Source of the DNA: JAPPHA01 sp963664045
GTDB lineage: Bacteria > Pseudomonadota > Alphaproteobacteria > Rhodobacterales > Rhodobacteraceae
Direction of reading: 5' to 3'
Length of the DNA stretch: 64,000 nt
NCBI GenBank assembly: GCA_963664045.2
Contig: CAXXGT010000012.1
Coordinates: forward strand, 248,001-312,000
How positions within the stretch are numbered: the stretch's first letter is position 1; each line of letters opens with the position of its first letter. This document shows, one piece after another, positions 51,756 to 60,063 of this stretch. The notes under the pieces were generated by a model. The model had not been told where the DNA came from, searched no databases, and saw nothing but the letters and a program-made list of their open reading frames with translations. The position numbers were made by a program, and so were the translations under genes.

Positions 51756-52166
51756 TCAGAGAACGATCTTCCCCGTTTCGTCGTGAACGATTGCGTCAAC
51801 CTCGATCTCGACCATCATTCCGGGTGTTGTCAGTCCAGCCTCAACGGCGGAAGTTACCGGGAATATTCCGTCAAAAACCTCTCCATGAGCCCGGGTAAAT
51901 TCCCACGCGGTCTTCATGTCTGCAAGAAAAGCACGGGTTCTGACAACGTGACCAAGTTCAGCCCCGACATCCGACAAGGCCTTATCGATCCGCTCAAAAA
52001 CGTACAGTGTCTGGGCATAGGTATCGCCCGGGGCATGCAGGCGCCCCGAGGGTTCAATTGCCGTTGTCCCGGCAACGGCGACAAATGGACCGACACGCTT
52101 GGCGCGGGAGTACTTGCCGACTTCCTCGAACCTGCCGCCGCCCGATGCGGTACGGACCGTCATCAC
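51756..52166 (-). CDS. RidA-family enamine/imine deaminase
   Basis: This 136-residue RidA (YjgF/YER057c/UK114) protein follows the family in YSRAKRVGPFVAVAGTTAI, then VFERIDKALSDVGAELGHVVRTRAFLADM. The C-terminal end is P.TSAVEAGLTTPGMMVEIEVDAIVHD, with the expected Glu. The catalytic Arg of archetypal RidA is not obvious; the SAVEAGL variant occurs in the Rid4-7 groups. It is the last gene of the BMC operon, overlapping the malate-dehydrogenase gene by 4 bp. It would hydrolyse reactive imines formed by amine oxidation. Confidence 0.88.
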   Translation of the reverse strand: MMTVRTASGGGRFEEVGKYSRAKRVGPFVAVAGTTAIEPSGRLHAPGDTYAQTLYVFERIDKALSDVGAELGHVVRTRAFLADMKTAWEFTRAHGEVFDGIFPVTSAVEAGLTTPGMMVEIEVDAIVHDETGKIVL

Positions 52167-53371
52167 CGTGCCGGCATCCCGACGCTCTCGAGCCGGGATC
52201 GGACGGCAGCAGCCGCGGCGTGGAGATTCGCCATTTCCCCCTCCGACAGCGGCATCGTGTCAACCTCGATCAGTCCCTTGACGCCAAGGATACAGGGGAC
52301 ACCGAGGGCGACGTCCGAGATCCCGAACTCGCCCTCGAGGCGAACCGTCACGGGCACGGCCCCGACGAGCGCCCCGCGCATGTGATCAAGGATCTCCATC
52401 GTGGCGTGGGCCGGTGCGACGGATGCGGACGCAGTTCTGCGGATTTCCAGCACGCGTGCCCCGGCGCCCAGCGTCTCTTCGCGGCAGGCCTCGAGTCTTT
52501 CCCCGGTCACGAACCTGAGAACCGGCAGGCCGCGTATCCTGGCAAGGGAGATCAACGGGACCATCTCGTCGCCGTGACTGCCGATCACCATGGCTTCAAC
52601 CTCGCCAATTGCGACGCCGGTGGCGCGCGCAAGCGATTCGCGGAAACGCGCTGAATCAAGTGTTCCAGCCATGCCAAGCACCCGCTCGCGCGGGAACCCG
52701 GTTTCGGCGAGCATTTCGGCGGTCATCTCGTCAAGCGGATTCGAAACCACGATAACCACCGCGTCCGGGGCAGCCACGCGAATCGTGTCGGCCAGGTTGC
52801 GCATGACGCGGGCATTCGTTCGCGCAAGGTCCGGACGACTCATGCCCGGGGACCGGGGACGCCCGGCCGTGACGACGATGACATCCGAGCCTTCCGTCAA
52901 CCCGGCGTCCGTTCCGCCTGCGGCCCGGCAACCGGTTCGCGACACTCCCTGCGCATGGTTGATGTCCATGGCCAGTGACTCTGCAAGCCCGGGAAGCACA
53001 TCAACGATTGCCAGGGTGTCAGCGATATCCCGATTCGCGATCAGTTGTGCGAGATTGGAGCCGACCCCCCCGGCTCCAACAACCGTGACCTTGGCGAACC
53101 GTACCGGCGATCTTCCCTCCCTCGGAGTTGCCGGCATCCATTTCGGACTTCGACGGTAAAGGCCCTGGTACAGCGCCAGTGCGCCGTCGGCAGCGGGGAC
53201 CGCCGGACTCTCCAGCGGGCCAATCCTCAACGCGATGCCCGTCCGTTCCGCGGAATCTCGCGCAAGGTCGGTCACGATACTCCCCGGCAGAACCTCGATT
53301 TGCCGCCTGCCCTGCTTGTCCGCACGGGAGATTTCTTCCGCGCCGATGACGCGCTGGGCCACCGGTTTCAT
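52163..53371 (-). CDS. Malate dehydrogenase-like enzyme with EutQ-like N-terminal extension (BMC-associated)
   Basis: Residues 90-402 are an LDH/MDH-fold dehydrogenase. They hold the NAD motif VVGAGGVGSN (98-106), Asp124 for NAD, the active-site loop AGRPRSPGMSR, LDSARFR (238-244) and catalytic His266 in GSHGDEM. Arg173, at the position that is Gln in lactate dehydrogenases, predicts oxaloacetate/malate specificity. The first 55 residues (RVIGAEEISRADKQGRRQIEV, then IVTDLARDSAERTGIALR) resemble the N-terminal region of EutQ and other microcompartment proteins; a 35-residue linker joins them. I infer encapsulation and NADH recycling in the shell. Overlaps its neighbours by 4 bp on each side. 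Confidence 0.85.
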   Translation of the reverse strand: MKPVAQRVIGAEEISRADKQGRRQIEVLPGSIVTDLARDSAERTGIALRIGPLESPAVPAADGALALYQGLYRRSPKWMPATPREGRSPVRFAKVTVVGAGGVGSNLAQLIANRDIADTLAIVDVLPGLAESLAMDINHAQGVSRTGCRAAGGTDAGLTEGSDVIVVTAGRPRSPGMSRPDLARTNARVMRNLADTIRVAAPDAVVIVVSNPLDEMTAEMLAETGFPRERVLGMAGTLDSARFRESLARATGVAIGEVEAMVIGSHGDEMVPLISLARIRGLPVLRFVTGERLEACREETLGAGARVLEIRRTASASVAPAHATMEILDHMRGALVGAVPVTVRLEGEFGISDVALGVPCILGVKGLIEVDTMPLSEGEMANLHAAAAAVRSRLESVGMPAR

Positions 53372-53997
53372 GGCGCACGTCCTTCGGTTTCCTCGATGAC
53401 ACGTGTTGCTGCCGCCATCGCGGTTTCGACCGAGGCAACGGACCCGGTAAAGAACAGGCGTCCGTAACGACCGACTGCCCGCACCTCGACAATATCGATC
53501 TCTGCAGATTTCTCGGCTTCATTCGCAGCCAGAGCGACATAGGCGGCCGGGGCACATTCGACGACACCGAGGCTTTGCCCCGGCACCACGAGGGATCCCT
53601 TGGCCCATTTGTTGAGCAGCTGTGCCTGGTAGGGCTCGACCGAGGTAATGACCTGCGTCGATTCGACGGCCGGTTTGATCCTGTCAGTGATGGAGAGACC
53701 CAGCAGCCCGAGGATCGAATCGCGTGCGGCCGTGATCTGCGCGTGACTCGGTGAGCGCAGGATAAAGAAGCCGAATTCCCTTTCGACGATCTGGCTCGTT
53801 GCTTCCGAACGACTTGCCTTCAAGGCCGTATCGACGATGGTAAAAACAGTGTTTCCGGGAGAGAACTCTCCGACCAGCACCGCATCTCCGGCAAGTGGGA
53901 TGGATCCCTGGACCGTTGCGCCGTTGTATGCAGCGAACTTGGGTTGAATGCGATCGATTTGAACGAGCGCCCTGATGGTCGTGGAACCCTGTATCAT
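53368..53997 (-). CDS. Tandem-domain BMC shell protein (BMC-T)
   Basis: This 209-residue protein has two BMC folds. The second is clear (EIDIVEVRAVGRYGRLFFTGSVASVETAMAAATRVIEE, residues 165-205). The first covers about residues 10-95 and includes a domain-end helix (AQITAARDSILGLLGL). Tandem BMC proteins form pseudohexameric trimers with larger, sometimes gated pores. This one would give the shell a channel for larger molecules such as nucleotides or CoA. It overlaps its neighbours by 4 bp on both sides. Confidence 0.88.
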   Translation of the reverse strand: MIQGSTTIRALVQIDRIQPKFAAYNGATVQGSIPLAGDAVLVGEFSPGNTVFTIVDTALKASRSEATSQIVEREFGFFILRSPSHAQITAARDSILGLLGLSITDRIKPAVESTQVITSVEPYQAQLLNKWAKGSLVVPGQSLGVVECAPAAYVALAANEAEKSAEIDIVEVRAVGRYGRLFFTGSVASVETAMAAATRVIEETEGRAP

Positions 53998-55379
53998 TCA
54001 GCGGTCCCGAACATCTCGTACAGTTCTCTCCACGGGCGGGATTCCCAGGCGACACGCTTGATGTTGATCAGGTGAAGCGCGGTGACATTGTCGCTGACGA
54101 TGGACCCCGACGAGGTTCCGGTCCCAAGCATGAAGCTCGGCTCGAGGCCGGTCGAATACCCCATGCCGCCAACGAGTGCGGGCGTGTTGACGAGGACGCG
54201 GTTCGCAGGGAGTCGGCTGTATTCGGAAATGACGCCGGAATCGTCCGCATGAATGACACAGCTGTGGCCCCAGCCGCCGAAACGAACGACCGCTTCGGCC
54301 GCAGCGACTCCGGCCGAGACATCCTCCGTTTCCACCCAACCCAGGACCGGATTGAGTTTTTCGGCTGACATCTGCACGTCGCGGCCGACGGTTTCGAGCG
54401 GCGTCACCAGGACGCGCGTGTCGGAGCGGGTCTCGATCCCGGCAAGTTCGGCAAGACGCGCGGCTGACTGGCCCACGTTGGCTATGACGAAGGAACCGTT
54501 TCGTTCGAAGATCACGCGTTGAAGCCGCTCCGTTTCGCGGCGCGTACAGAAATAGGCTCCGCGCAATTTCATGTCGCGCATCAGATTACGCGCCACGGGC
54601 CTGTCGACCACGACTGTCTGTTCCGCAACGCAAGCAGTTCCGTAATCGAAACTCTTCGAAACGATGATCTGTTCGGCGACTTCCCTGGTTCGGTCGGAAA
54701 CGGATCTGTGGACGTAGACAGGCACGTTCCCCGGTCCAACGGCTATCGAAGGCTTTCCGGCCGAATAGGCTGACCGGACCATCTCGCTGCCGCCTGTCGC
54801 CAGCACCACCGAGGTTCGACGGTGGCGCATCAGCTCGAGGGTTCCCTGGAGGGTGACCTCGTCGAGGCACTGGACAAGATTGGGTGGCGCGCCAGCCTGT
54901 TCCGCGGCCCGCGCCAGGACCTCGGTCGTTGCGAATCCGCATTTGACCCCTCTGGGATGCGGTGCACAGACGATCGCGTTGCCCGACTTGACTGCGGAAA
55001 GTGCCTTGAAGATCACGGTCGATGTCGGATTGGTCACCGGTATCAGGGCGGCGACCACACCCATCGGTTCGCCGATGGCGGCAACTCTTGCCGCTTCATC
55101 CCGCCAGAGCACGCCAAGGGATCTCACACCCTGCAGCCACTCGGCCACCCCGAGCGCGTTGTAGAGATTCTTGATTCGCTTGTCGGCCGCGTTGCCGTGG
55201 CCGGTTTCGTCCACGGCCAACTCCGCAAGCCGAAGGGCCTCGGGCTCGATCGCACGCGCCATCGCCTCGACGATGCGGTCGATTTCGTCGGGAGGGGTTG
55301 AACGGAACGCAAGGTAGGCTTCCCATGCCCTTTCCGAATTGCGCCGGGCCGATGCAATCGAGCGAAGGTCCGCGTCCAT
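53994..55379 (-). CDS. CoA-acylating aldehyde dehydrogenase (BMC type, PduP/EutE-like)
   Basis: This 461-residue ALDH of the acylating group converts an aldehyde, CoA and NAD to acyl-CoA and NADH. Markers are GVVAALIPVTNPTSTVIFKAL (108-128), the glycine-rich ATGGSEMVRSAYSAGKP and the nucleophile Cys250 in SFDYGTACVAEQ. The family's catalytic Glu at the ALDH position is absent, as in PduP/EutE. It starts exactly at the stop of the opine-dehydrogenase-like gene (TGATG). It is the core enzyme of a metabolosome and should sit inside the shell; I see no separate targeting peptide. Confidence 0.92.
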   Translation of the reverse strand: MDADLRSIASARRNSERAWEAYLAFRSTPPDEIDRIVEAMARAIEPEALRLAELAVDETGHGNAADKRIKNLYNALGVAEWLQGVRSLGVLWRDEAARVAAIGEPMGVVAALIPVTNPTSTVIFKALSAVKSGNAIVCAPHPRGVKCGFATTEVLARAAEQAGAPPNLVQCLDEVTLQGTLELMRHRRTSVVLATGGSEMVRSAYSAGKPSIAVGPGNVPVYVHRSVSDRTREVAEQIIVSKSFDYGTACVAEQTVVVDRPVARNLMRDMKLRGAYFCTRRETERLQRVIFERNGSFVIANVGQSAARLAELAGIETRSDTRVLVTPLETVGRDVQMSAEKLNPVLGWVETEDVSAGVAAAEAVVRFGGWGHSCVIHADDSGVISEYSRLPANRVLVNTPALVGGMGYSTGLEPSFMLGTGTSSGSIVSDNVTALHLINIKRVAWESRPWRELYEMFGTAE

Positions 55380-56569
55380 CACGTTGTGCCCCTGACGGTG
55401 CTCTCGAGGGCGCGCCGGGCTGTCTCCATTTGCCCGGACGTGACGCCGACCGAATGCAGGTACCTCCCAACCGTACCGACTTCCGGCCCGAGTGCCGCCT
55501 TGGCCAGGTCGATCACGGCGGCGGTTGCCGGTGTTTCCAGTCCCGCGAGGGACGCCGCCGACTGCAACGGAATCGCCGAACCGACGACGGCGCAACGAAG
55601 CAGGACATCGGCCGCCGGGCCGCCGGGTACCGGGCGACTGCCCGTCCCGGATTCGCGTCCGGCCTGAATCTCGAGATGTTCATCCAGTCCCGGAACGTCG
55701 TGCACGCCCCAGGAGGATGCCACCCGCGAGCGTTCCTCCGCCAGCGCCGCGGCCAGCGCCAGGTGACGTTCTCCAAGCAGCGCCCGGAAAGTCTGTCTCT
55801 CGGGAAGCGGAATTCCACCAGGGGGTATGTCAACTCCGCCCGGTGGCGCTGCCGGACCGCCGATCAAGAGGGCCGGGATTTCGACGACGGACGTCGAATC
55901 GGAAAAGCTGCTCATGAGCACTGATTCAGCCGGGCTCAGTCCGGGAACCAGGCGCATGAGGCCATGCATGGCATCGAGCCGCCCTGAAGGCAGCGGCGCC
56001 ACCGAAACCGGACCTGACCGGGTCAGGTGAAGAGTCGATCCCGAGGCCTGGATCCAGAAGGGGAATCCCTGGACCTCGAGGACTGTCAGGTCCACCCGGC
56101 GACCGCCGGCCCGGGTCATCCAGGAGACTTCCAGTGCGCCAAAGGTTCGCCCCGGCATGACAACGAGAGTCTGGCCTGAAACCAGTAATGGCCCCAGGGG
56201 ATAGGCAACGGCTCTCTGGCGAAGCACCGGTCCTGTCAGGATGATGAGGTCGGCCCCATCGACTGCCGTGTCGAGTTCTCCGACAAGGCGAATTGACGGT
56301 CCGGGAGTCCGGTTGAACTGAAACGTGCCGATCGGTCCGTCGCCTCGGAGGGTAACGCTTCCGGCTGCAGTCAGTTCGTCGAGTTCGCGCCGATAAGGCG
56401 AAAACAGCGCAACATCGCAACCCTCGGCGAGACACAGACAGGCAACAAGCTGCGCCTCGGGGGATGAACCGAGAACCGCGACGCGTTCGAACGTCGCGGG
56501 AACTGGTCCTGGTTCCGCCCTTGCCGTTTCAAGCCTGTCGGCAAAGGCCCGGAATTCATTGGAACTCAT
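55379..56569 (-). CDS. Opine-dehydrogenase-like NAD(P)-binding protein (BMC-associated)
   Basis: This 396-residue protein has an N-terminal Rossmann domain (VAVLGSSPEAQLVACLCLAEGCDVALFSP), with the looser glycine pattern of octopine/nopaline-type dehydrogenases. LDTAVDGADLIILTGPVLRQRAVAYPL follows, which is typical for that group. The C-terminal helical domain is divergent, with a Gly/Pro-rich insert about residues 240-255, so catalytic residues cannot be assigned. Opine dehydrogenases form or split N-(carboxyalkyl) amino acids. In this operon it could act on an N-substituted glutamate. Some members of the fold are non-catalytic; the role is open. Confidence 0.65.
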   Translation of the reverse strand: MSSNEFRAFADRLETARAEPGPVPATFERVAVLGSSPEAQLVACLCLAEGCDVALFSPYRRELDELTAAGSVTLRGDGPIGTFQFNRTPGPSIRLVGELDTAVDGADLIILTGPVLRQRAVAYPLGPLLVSGQTLVVMPGRTFGALEVSWMTRAGGRRVDLTVLEVQGFPFWIQASGSTLHLTRSGPVSVAPLPSGRLDAMHGLMRLVPGLSPAESVLMSSFSDSTSVVEIPALLIGGPAAPPGGVDIPPGGIPLPERQTFRALLGERHLALAAALAEERSRVASSWGVHDVPGLDEHLEIQAGRESGTGSRPVPGGPAADVLLRCAVVGSAIPLQSAASLAGLETPATAAVIDLAKAALGPEVGTVGRYLHSVGVTSGQMETARRALESTVRGTT

Positions 56570-56606
56570 GCTCTGAATTCACCTGTGGTCAAGCTGGGAA
56601 CCTGCA

Positions 56607-56903
56607 TCAGGCGAGGTCGGAAAGAAGCTCCGAAAGATCGTCATGTGGTCTCGGAATGACATGCACGGCTATGACTTCGCCGACCTTGTCGGCCGCGACG
56701 CCCCCGGCATCCGTCGCTGCCTTGACGGCACCGACTTCACCAGCGACGATCGTTGCAACCAGGCCGCCGCCCGACTTGGTTTGACCGACGAGGCGGACGT
56801 TTGCAGCCTTGACCATGGCGTCTGCCGCTTCGACCGCGGCCACCAGGCCACGGGTTTCGATCATGCCCAGGGCCATTCCTCCTACTCCGGATTTTTCATT
56901 CAT
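56607..56903 (-). CDS. BMC-domain shell hexamer protein (BMC-H)
   Basis: This 98-residue single BMC domain reads ALGMIETRGLVAAVEAADAMVKAANV and then RLVGQTKSGGGLVATIVAGEV. It belongs to the PduA/EutM/CcmK class that forms the flat hexameric facets of the shell. The pore loop is KSGGG, at the usual position of GSG or SGGG. The C-terminal tail (RPHDDLSELLSDLA) could bind a partner. Overlaps the vertex-protein gene by 4 bp. Confidence 0.96.
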   Translation of the reverse strand: MNEKSGVGGMALGMIETRGLVAAVEAADAMVKAANVRLVGQTKSGGGLVATIVAGEVGAVKAATDAGGVAADKVGEVIAVHVIPRPHDDLSELLSDLA

Positions 56904-57220
56904 TTGCCTTTTTCCTCCATGGGTAATGCAATCCTGTTCAGGTCGACCGGCTGGTTCCCGACCGACATTCCATCAATAAACGCAACCGCGGTGGCGTCGG
57001 TTGGAATTCCGGACGTCGACTGTGCCACGCGTGCCGCTGACCCGGTTGCAACCAGAACGAGGTCTCCGGGCCCGGCTCCGCAGGCGTCGATGACAACGAT
57101 CGACTCTTCGAGCGTTGCTCCAACGGAATTGATGACATCTGCAAGCAGCATCTTTTTTCCGACAAGACCTTCGGCCTTGACCGATGCCGAAACCCGGCCG
57201 GTTATGCGCGCGATCCGCAT
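56900..57220 (-). CDS. BMC vertex protein (EutN/CcmL family, BMC-P)
   Basis: This 106-residue EutN/CcmL fold reads MRIARITGRVSASVKAEGLVGKKMLLADVI, then VVIDACGAGPGDLVLVATGSAARVA. These pentamers cap the vertices of microcompartments. The last 10 residues are charged. It starts at the last base of the synthetase stop and overlaps the BMC-H gene by 4 bp. Confidence 0.95.
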   Translation of the reverse strand: MRIARITGRVSASVKAEGLVGKKMLLADVINSVGATLEESIVVIDACGAGPGDLVLVATGSAARVAQSTSGIPTDATAVAFIDGMSVGNQPVDLNRIALPMEEKGK

Positions 57221-58518
57221 CAGAAATTTCTCAGGTAGCGTTCAACCTCGAGCGATGTGACATGATCGGCAATCAATGCGCATTCCCGCTCGGCTTGCCC
57301 GGTCAGAATGGTCAGCCTGTCCTCGCCCAGGACCTGGTTCATGAATTCCGAGTCGCGGGCGAGACGAATTGCCGTATCGATATCGGCAGGCAGCTGTTCC
57401 GCGGTTTCAAGTTCGTACCCGTTGCCGGACGAGAAGTGATGCGGCTCCAGCTCTTCGGCAATTCCCTCGAGACCGGCGGCGATCTCGCTACCGATGAGAT
57501 AATACGGGTTGCAGTCGGCGGATCCGTCCCTCTTTTCAACCCGGGTCGAGGATTCCGAACCCTCGATGACCCTGAGGCCGACCGTTCGGTTGTCATGTCC
57601 CCAGCAGTTATTGGTCGGGCAAAACGTGTAGGCGCGCCGCCTTCGGTACGCGTTCGGCGTCGTTGACGCACACAAGGCCGTTTCTGCCATTCGGCGCTGG
57701 AGACCGGCCAGGTAGTGGCTGCCCATACGGGAAAGCTTCCCGTCCTGGCCGGCGAACACGTTGCGCCCGTCCTGCCAGGCCGAATGATGCGTATGGAAAC
57801 CGCTCCCCGATTCGATCGCAAAGGGCTTGGCCATGAACGTCGCAAGGTATCCGTGCCTCGCGGCGATTTCCTTGACGAACATCCTGAACGCGATCACGTT
57901 GTCAGCGACGTCCAGCGCATCACCGTAAAGCATGTTCACTTCGACCTGGCCGGGAGCGTATTCCGGATTGGACTGCTCGATCCCGATCCCTATTCCCGAC
58001 AACCCGTCGCGGATGGGACCAAGGACATGTTCAAGTTCCGAAGCCCTGACCAGGCCGTAAAACTGGTTTCCAACGTCTCGTGGCTTGAGGGTTTCCGGGT
58101 CGAGCAGGTAGAATTCGAGTTCGGCGCCGATCTTGATGTCGAAGCCGAGAGAGCGGGCACTTTCCACCTGCCGGACAAGTACGCCGCGGGGGTCGATCGG
58201 CACGGGCTTGTGGTCCATCCCGAGTGCCCTGCCAAAACAGAACGCGCACCCGTCTTCCCAGGGAACGGCCCGAACCGAGGAGGACGGGAACAGGTGCATG
58301 TCGGGATATCCGTTGTCCATGTTCACATACGGAGTATCCCAGACGTCGCTGGCCATGTCGCAGGCGAACATGGCGATTGAAACGGCGACGCCGGATTCCC
58401 TTGCGCGTTTCCAGTTCTCGGCGGTTACGCGTTTCCCGCGCATGATTCCGTTCAGGTCGCCAATGCCAATGGCAACGGTTTTGGTCCCCGCCGGGAGTTC
58501 CGCTGTCGTCGTGCTCAT
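57220..58518 (-). CDS. Glutamine-synthetase-family gamma-glutamyl-amine ligase (PuuA/IpuC/GlnA4-like)
   Basis: This 432-residue GS-fold ligase opens with VAIGIGDLNGIMRGKRVTAENW, close to the PuuA group of gamma-glutamylpolyamine and gamma-glutamylalkylamide synthetases, and not GlnA itself. The metal/ATP motifs IGAELEFYLLD and PGQVEVNMLYGDALDVADN are present. So are SGSGFHTHHSAWQDGRNVFAG, NRTVGLRVI and the C-terminal EKRDGSADCNPY. It would join glutamate to an amine with ATP. First gene of the BMC operon. ATG at 58518 is listed; 58548 is an alternative. It may be shell cargo, but nothing marks it as such. Confidence 0.88.
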   Translation of the reverse strand: MSTTTAELPAGTKTVAIGIGDLNGIMRGKRVTAENWKRARESGVAVSIAMFACDMASDVWDTPYVNMDNGYPDMHLFPSSSVRAVPWEDGCAFCFGRALGMDHKPVPIDPRGVLVRQVESARSLGFDIKIGAELEFYLLDPETLKPRDVGNQFYGLVRASELEHVLGPIRDGLSGIGIGIEQSNPEYAPGQVEVNMLYGDALDVADNVIAFRMFVKEIAARHGYLATFMAKPFAIESGSGFHTHHSAWQDGRNVFAGQDGKLSRMGSHYLAGLQRRMAETALCASTTPNAYRRRRAYTFCPTNNCWGHDNRTVGLRVIEGSESSTRVEKRDGSADCNPYYLIGSEIAAGLEGIAEELEPHHFSSGNGYELETAEQLPADIDTAIRLARDSEFMNQVLGEDRLTILTGQAERECALIADHVTSLEVERYLRNF

Positions 58519-58810
58519 CCTGTCATCATTCCTTGTCCCTCCCTGCATCCTTCCCGGGTACAGAGTTCGCCGTATCAAGTGCCATTCCGCCGGGGCGGAA
58601 CAGCGAGGCCGCTTGAATCGAACCAGGCCAATCCGCGTATGGGCGCGGTTTGTCACCACGGACATTTGTCAGGTAGTTCAAAACCCGCGCGCCGCGCAGC
58701 GGTTTTCGGAATCTTTCCGATTGACGACCGGAGATATCAGCGTCCATTCATGCCCATGAGTGACAGGCAATGGATACCGAACGGCAGTGCCATTACAAGC
58801 GGAATCTGTA
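58519..58810. promoter_or_regulatory. Divergent promoter region of the BMC operon and the DAO gene
   Basis: This 292-bp stretch separates the first genes of two divergent units, the BMC operon to the left and the DAO-type oxidoreductase to the right. It must hold both promoters. No regulator gene is adjacent and I cannot define operator sites. Confidence 0.5.
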
Positions 58811-59977
58811 ATGAAGCGGCAGCGGACAGGACCGAGCGACAGACCCGAAGCCATTGTTGTCGGAGCCGGCATCGCCGGAACAATGACTGCACTGGCGCTT
58901 CTCAGGAAAGGCTGTTCGACGACACTGATCGACCGGTGGGAGCCGGGGCACGTGCGGGCGTCTTCATCGGACGTGACCAGAATCCTGCGCATGATCCACG
59001 GGCGGGATGAATTGTATACCGAGTGGGTCCGGGAGGCCCGGCTCCGATGGCTGGAACTTCAGGAGGAAATGAACTGCACGCTGTTCGTTCAGTGCGGCGC
59101 CCTGATCCTGGCAGGAAGGAATCACACGGCCTGGGAAGATGAAACACTGGTTACCTTCGAAAAAATGGGCGTCCCTCATTTTCGGCTTGGTTCCAGTGAA
59201 TTGGAGAAACGGTTTCCGCAGTTTCGCTGCCACGATATCGAATATGGCATCCTGGAGACCGAATCAGGCCTGTTGATGGCCAAGAGAGGGCTCGTTCAGA
59301 CGGTCGGGCTGTTCCAGAGAGAAGGCGGGCGACTTGTTCGGGGGCGGGTCGAGACCGACACTGACGAGCAACTGTTTCTCGACGGAAAACCGCTCGAGGC
59401 AGACATTGTCGTGGTCGCTGCCGGTCCATGGCTGGGACGGTTATTCCCGCGGTCGATCAAGCCTATCGCCAAAGTCGTCAGGCAGGACATTGTCTACACG
59501 TCGACACCTGACGGTGAAACGGGGTTCGATGCTTCCAGGATGCCTTGTTGGGTAGACCACGGGTACGGTGCCTACGGGACACCGTCGGTCGAAGGATCCG
59601 GTGTCAAGGCAGCAATCGCATGGGCGGAAACAGTGATTGACCTGGATGAAGATGAGCGTGTCGTCGACGATTCGGCATTTCACCGGACGCGCCAGTACGT
59701 CAGGCACCGTTTCCCGGGACTTGTCGGACAACGGGTCGTCGACCAGAAGGCATGCCAGATCACGGCGACGCCTGACACGCACTTTATCCTGGACTTTCAC
59801 CCCTGGCACGGTGACGTCCTCGTGGTCGGCGGGTGCTCTGGGCACCTGTACAAGCACGGACCGGTTGTCGGAGAGTTCGCTGCCGGTGTGGCAATGCGGG
59901 AGTGGGGCACTCCGGAACGTTTCAAGGTTGGCAAAAGGTCGGAACTGTCGGTAGCGGACTCACCTTCGGGCCGGTGA
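58811..59977 (+). CDS. DAO-family FAD-dependent amine/amino-acid oxidoreductase (sarcosine-oxidase-like)
   Basis: This 388-residue protein begins with the FAD motif AIVVGAGIAGTMTALALLRKG. The monomeric sarcosine oxidase/N-methyltryptophan oxidase pattern follows (SSSDVTRILRMIHGRDELYTEWVREARLRWLELQ). The C-terminal FAD-binding DVLVVGGCSGHLYKHGPVVGEFAAGVA is complete, though the Cys that binds FAD covalently in sarcosine oxidases is not certain. The start at 58811 is preferred over GTG 58760. It diverges from the BMC operon. Likely substrate: an N-alkyl or gamma-glutamyl amine product of the ligase; this is inference. Confidence 0.88.
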   Translation: MKRQRTGPSDRPEAIVVGAGIAGTMTALALLRKGCSTTLIDRWEPGHVRASSSDVTRILRMIHGRDELYTEWVREARLRWLELQEEMNCTLFVQCGALILAGRNHTAWEDETLVTFEKMGVPHFRLGSSELEKRFPQFRCHDIEYGILETESGLLMAKRGLVQTVGLFQREGGRLVRGRVETDTDEQLFLDGKPLEADIVVVAAGPWLGRLFPRSIKPIAKVVRQDIVYTSTPDGETGFDASRMPCWVDHGYGAYGTPSVEGSGVKAAIAWAETVIDLDEDERVVDDSAFHRTRQYVRHRFPGLVGQRVVDQKACQITATPDTHFILDFHPWHGDVLVVGGCSGHLYKHGPVVGEFAAGVAMREWGTPERFKVGKRSELSVADSPSGR

Positions 59978-60063
59978 CCGCGGCCGGACATTCCTGATCC
60001 GGCGTCTACGATACGAACAAGTCCAACAGATTTTCCCGCAATTCCGACGGTCAGTTCCGCAAG

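Noticed and set aside
59983..60003. Hairpin GCCGGA...TCCGGC after the DAO gene
   Set aside because: Only 6 bp of stem with a 9-base loop and no T-run, so not supported as a terminator.
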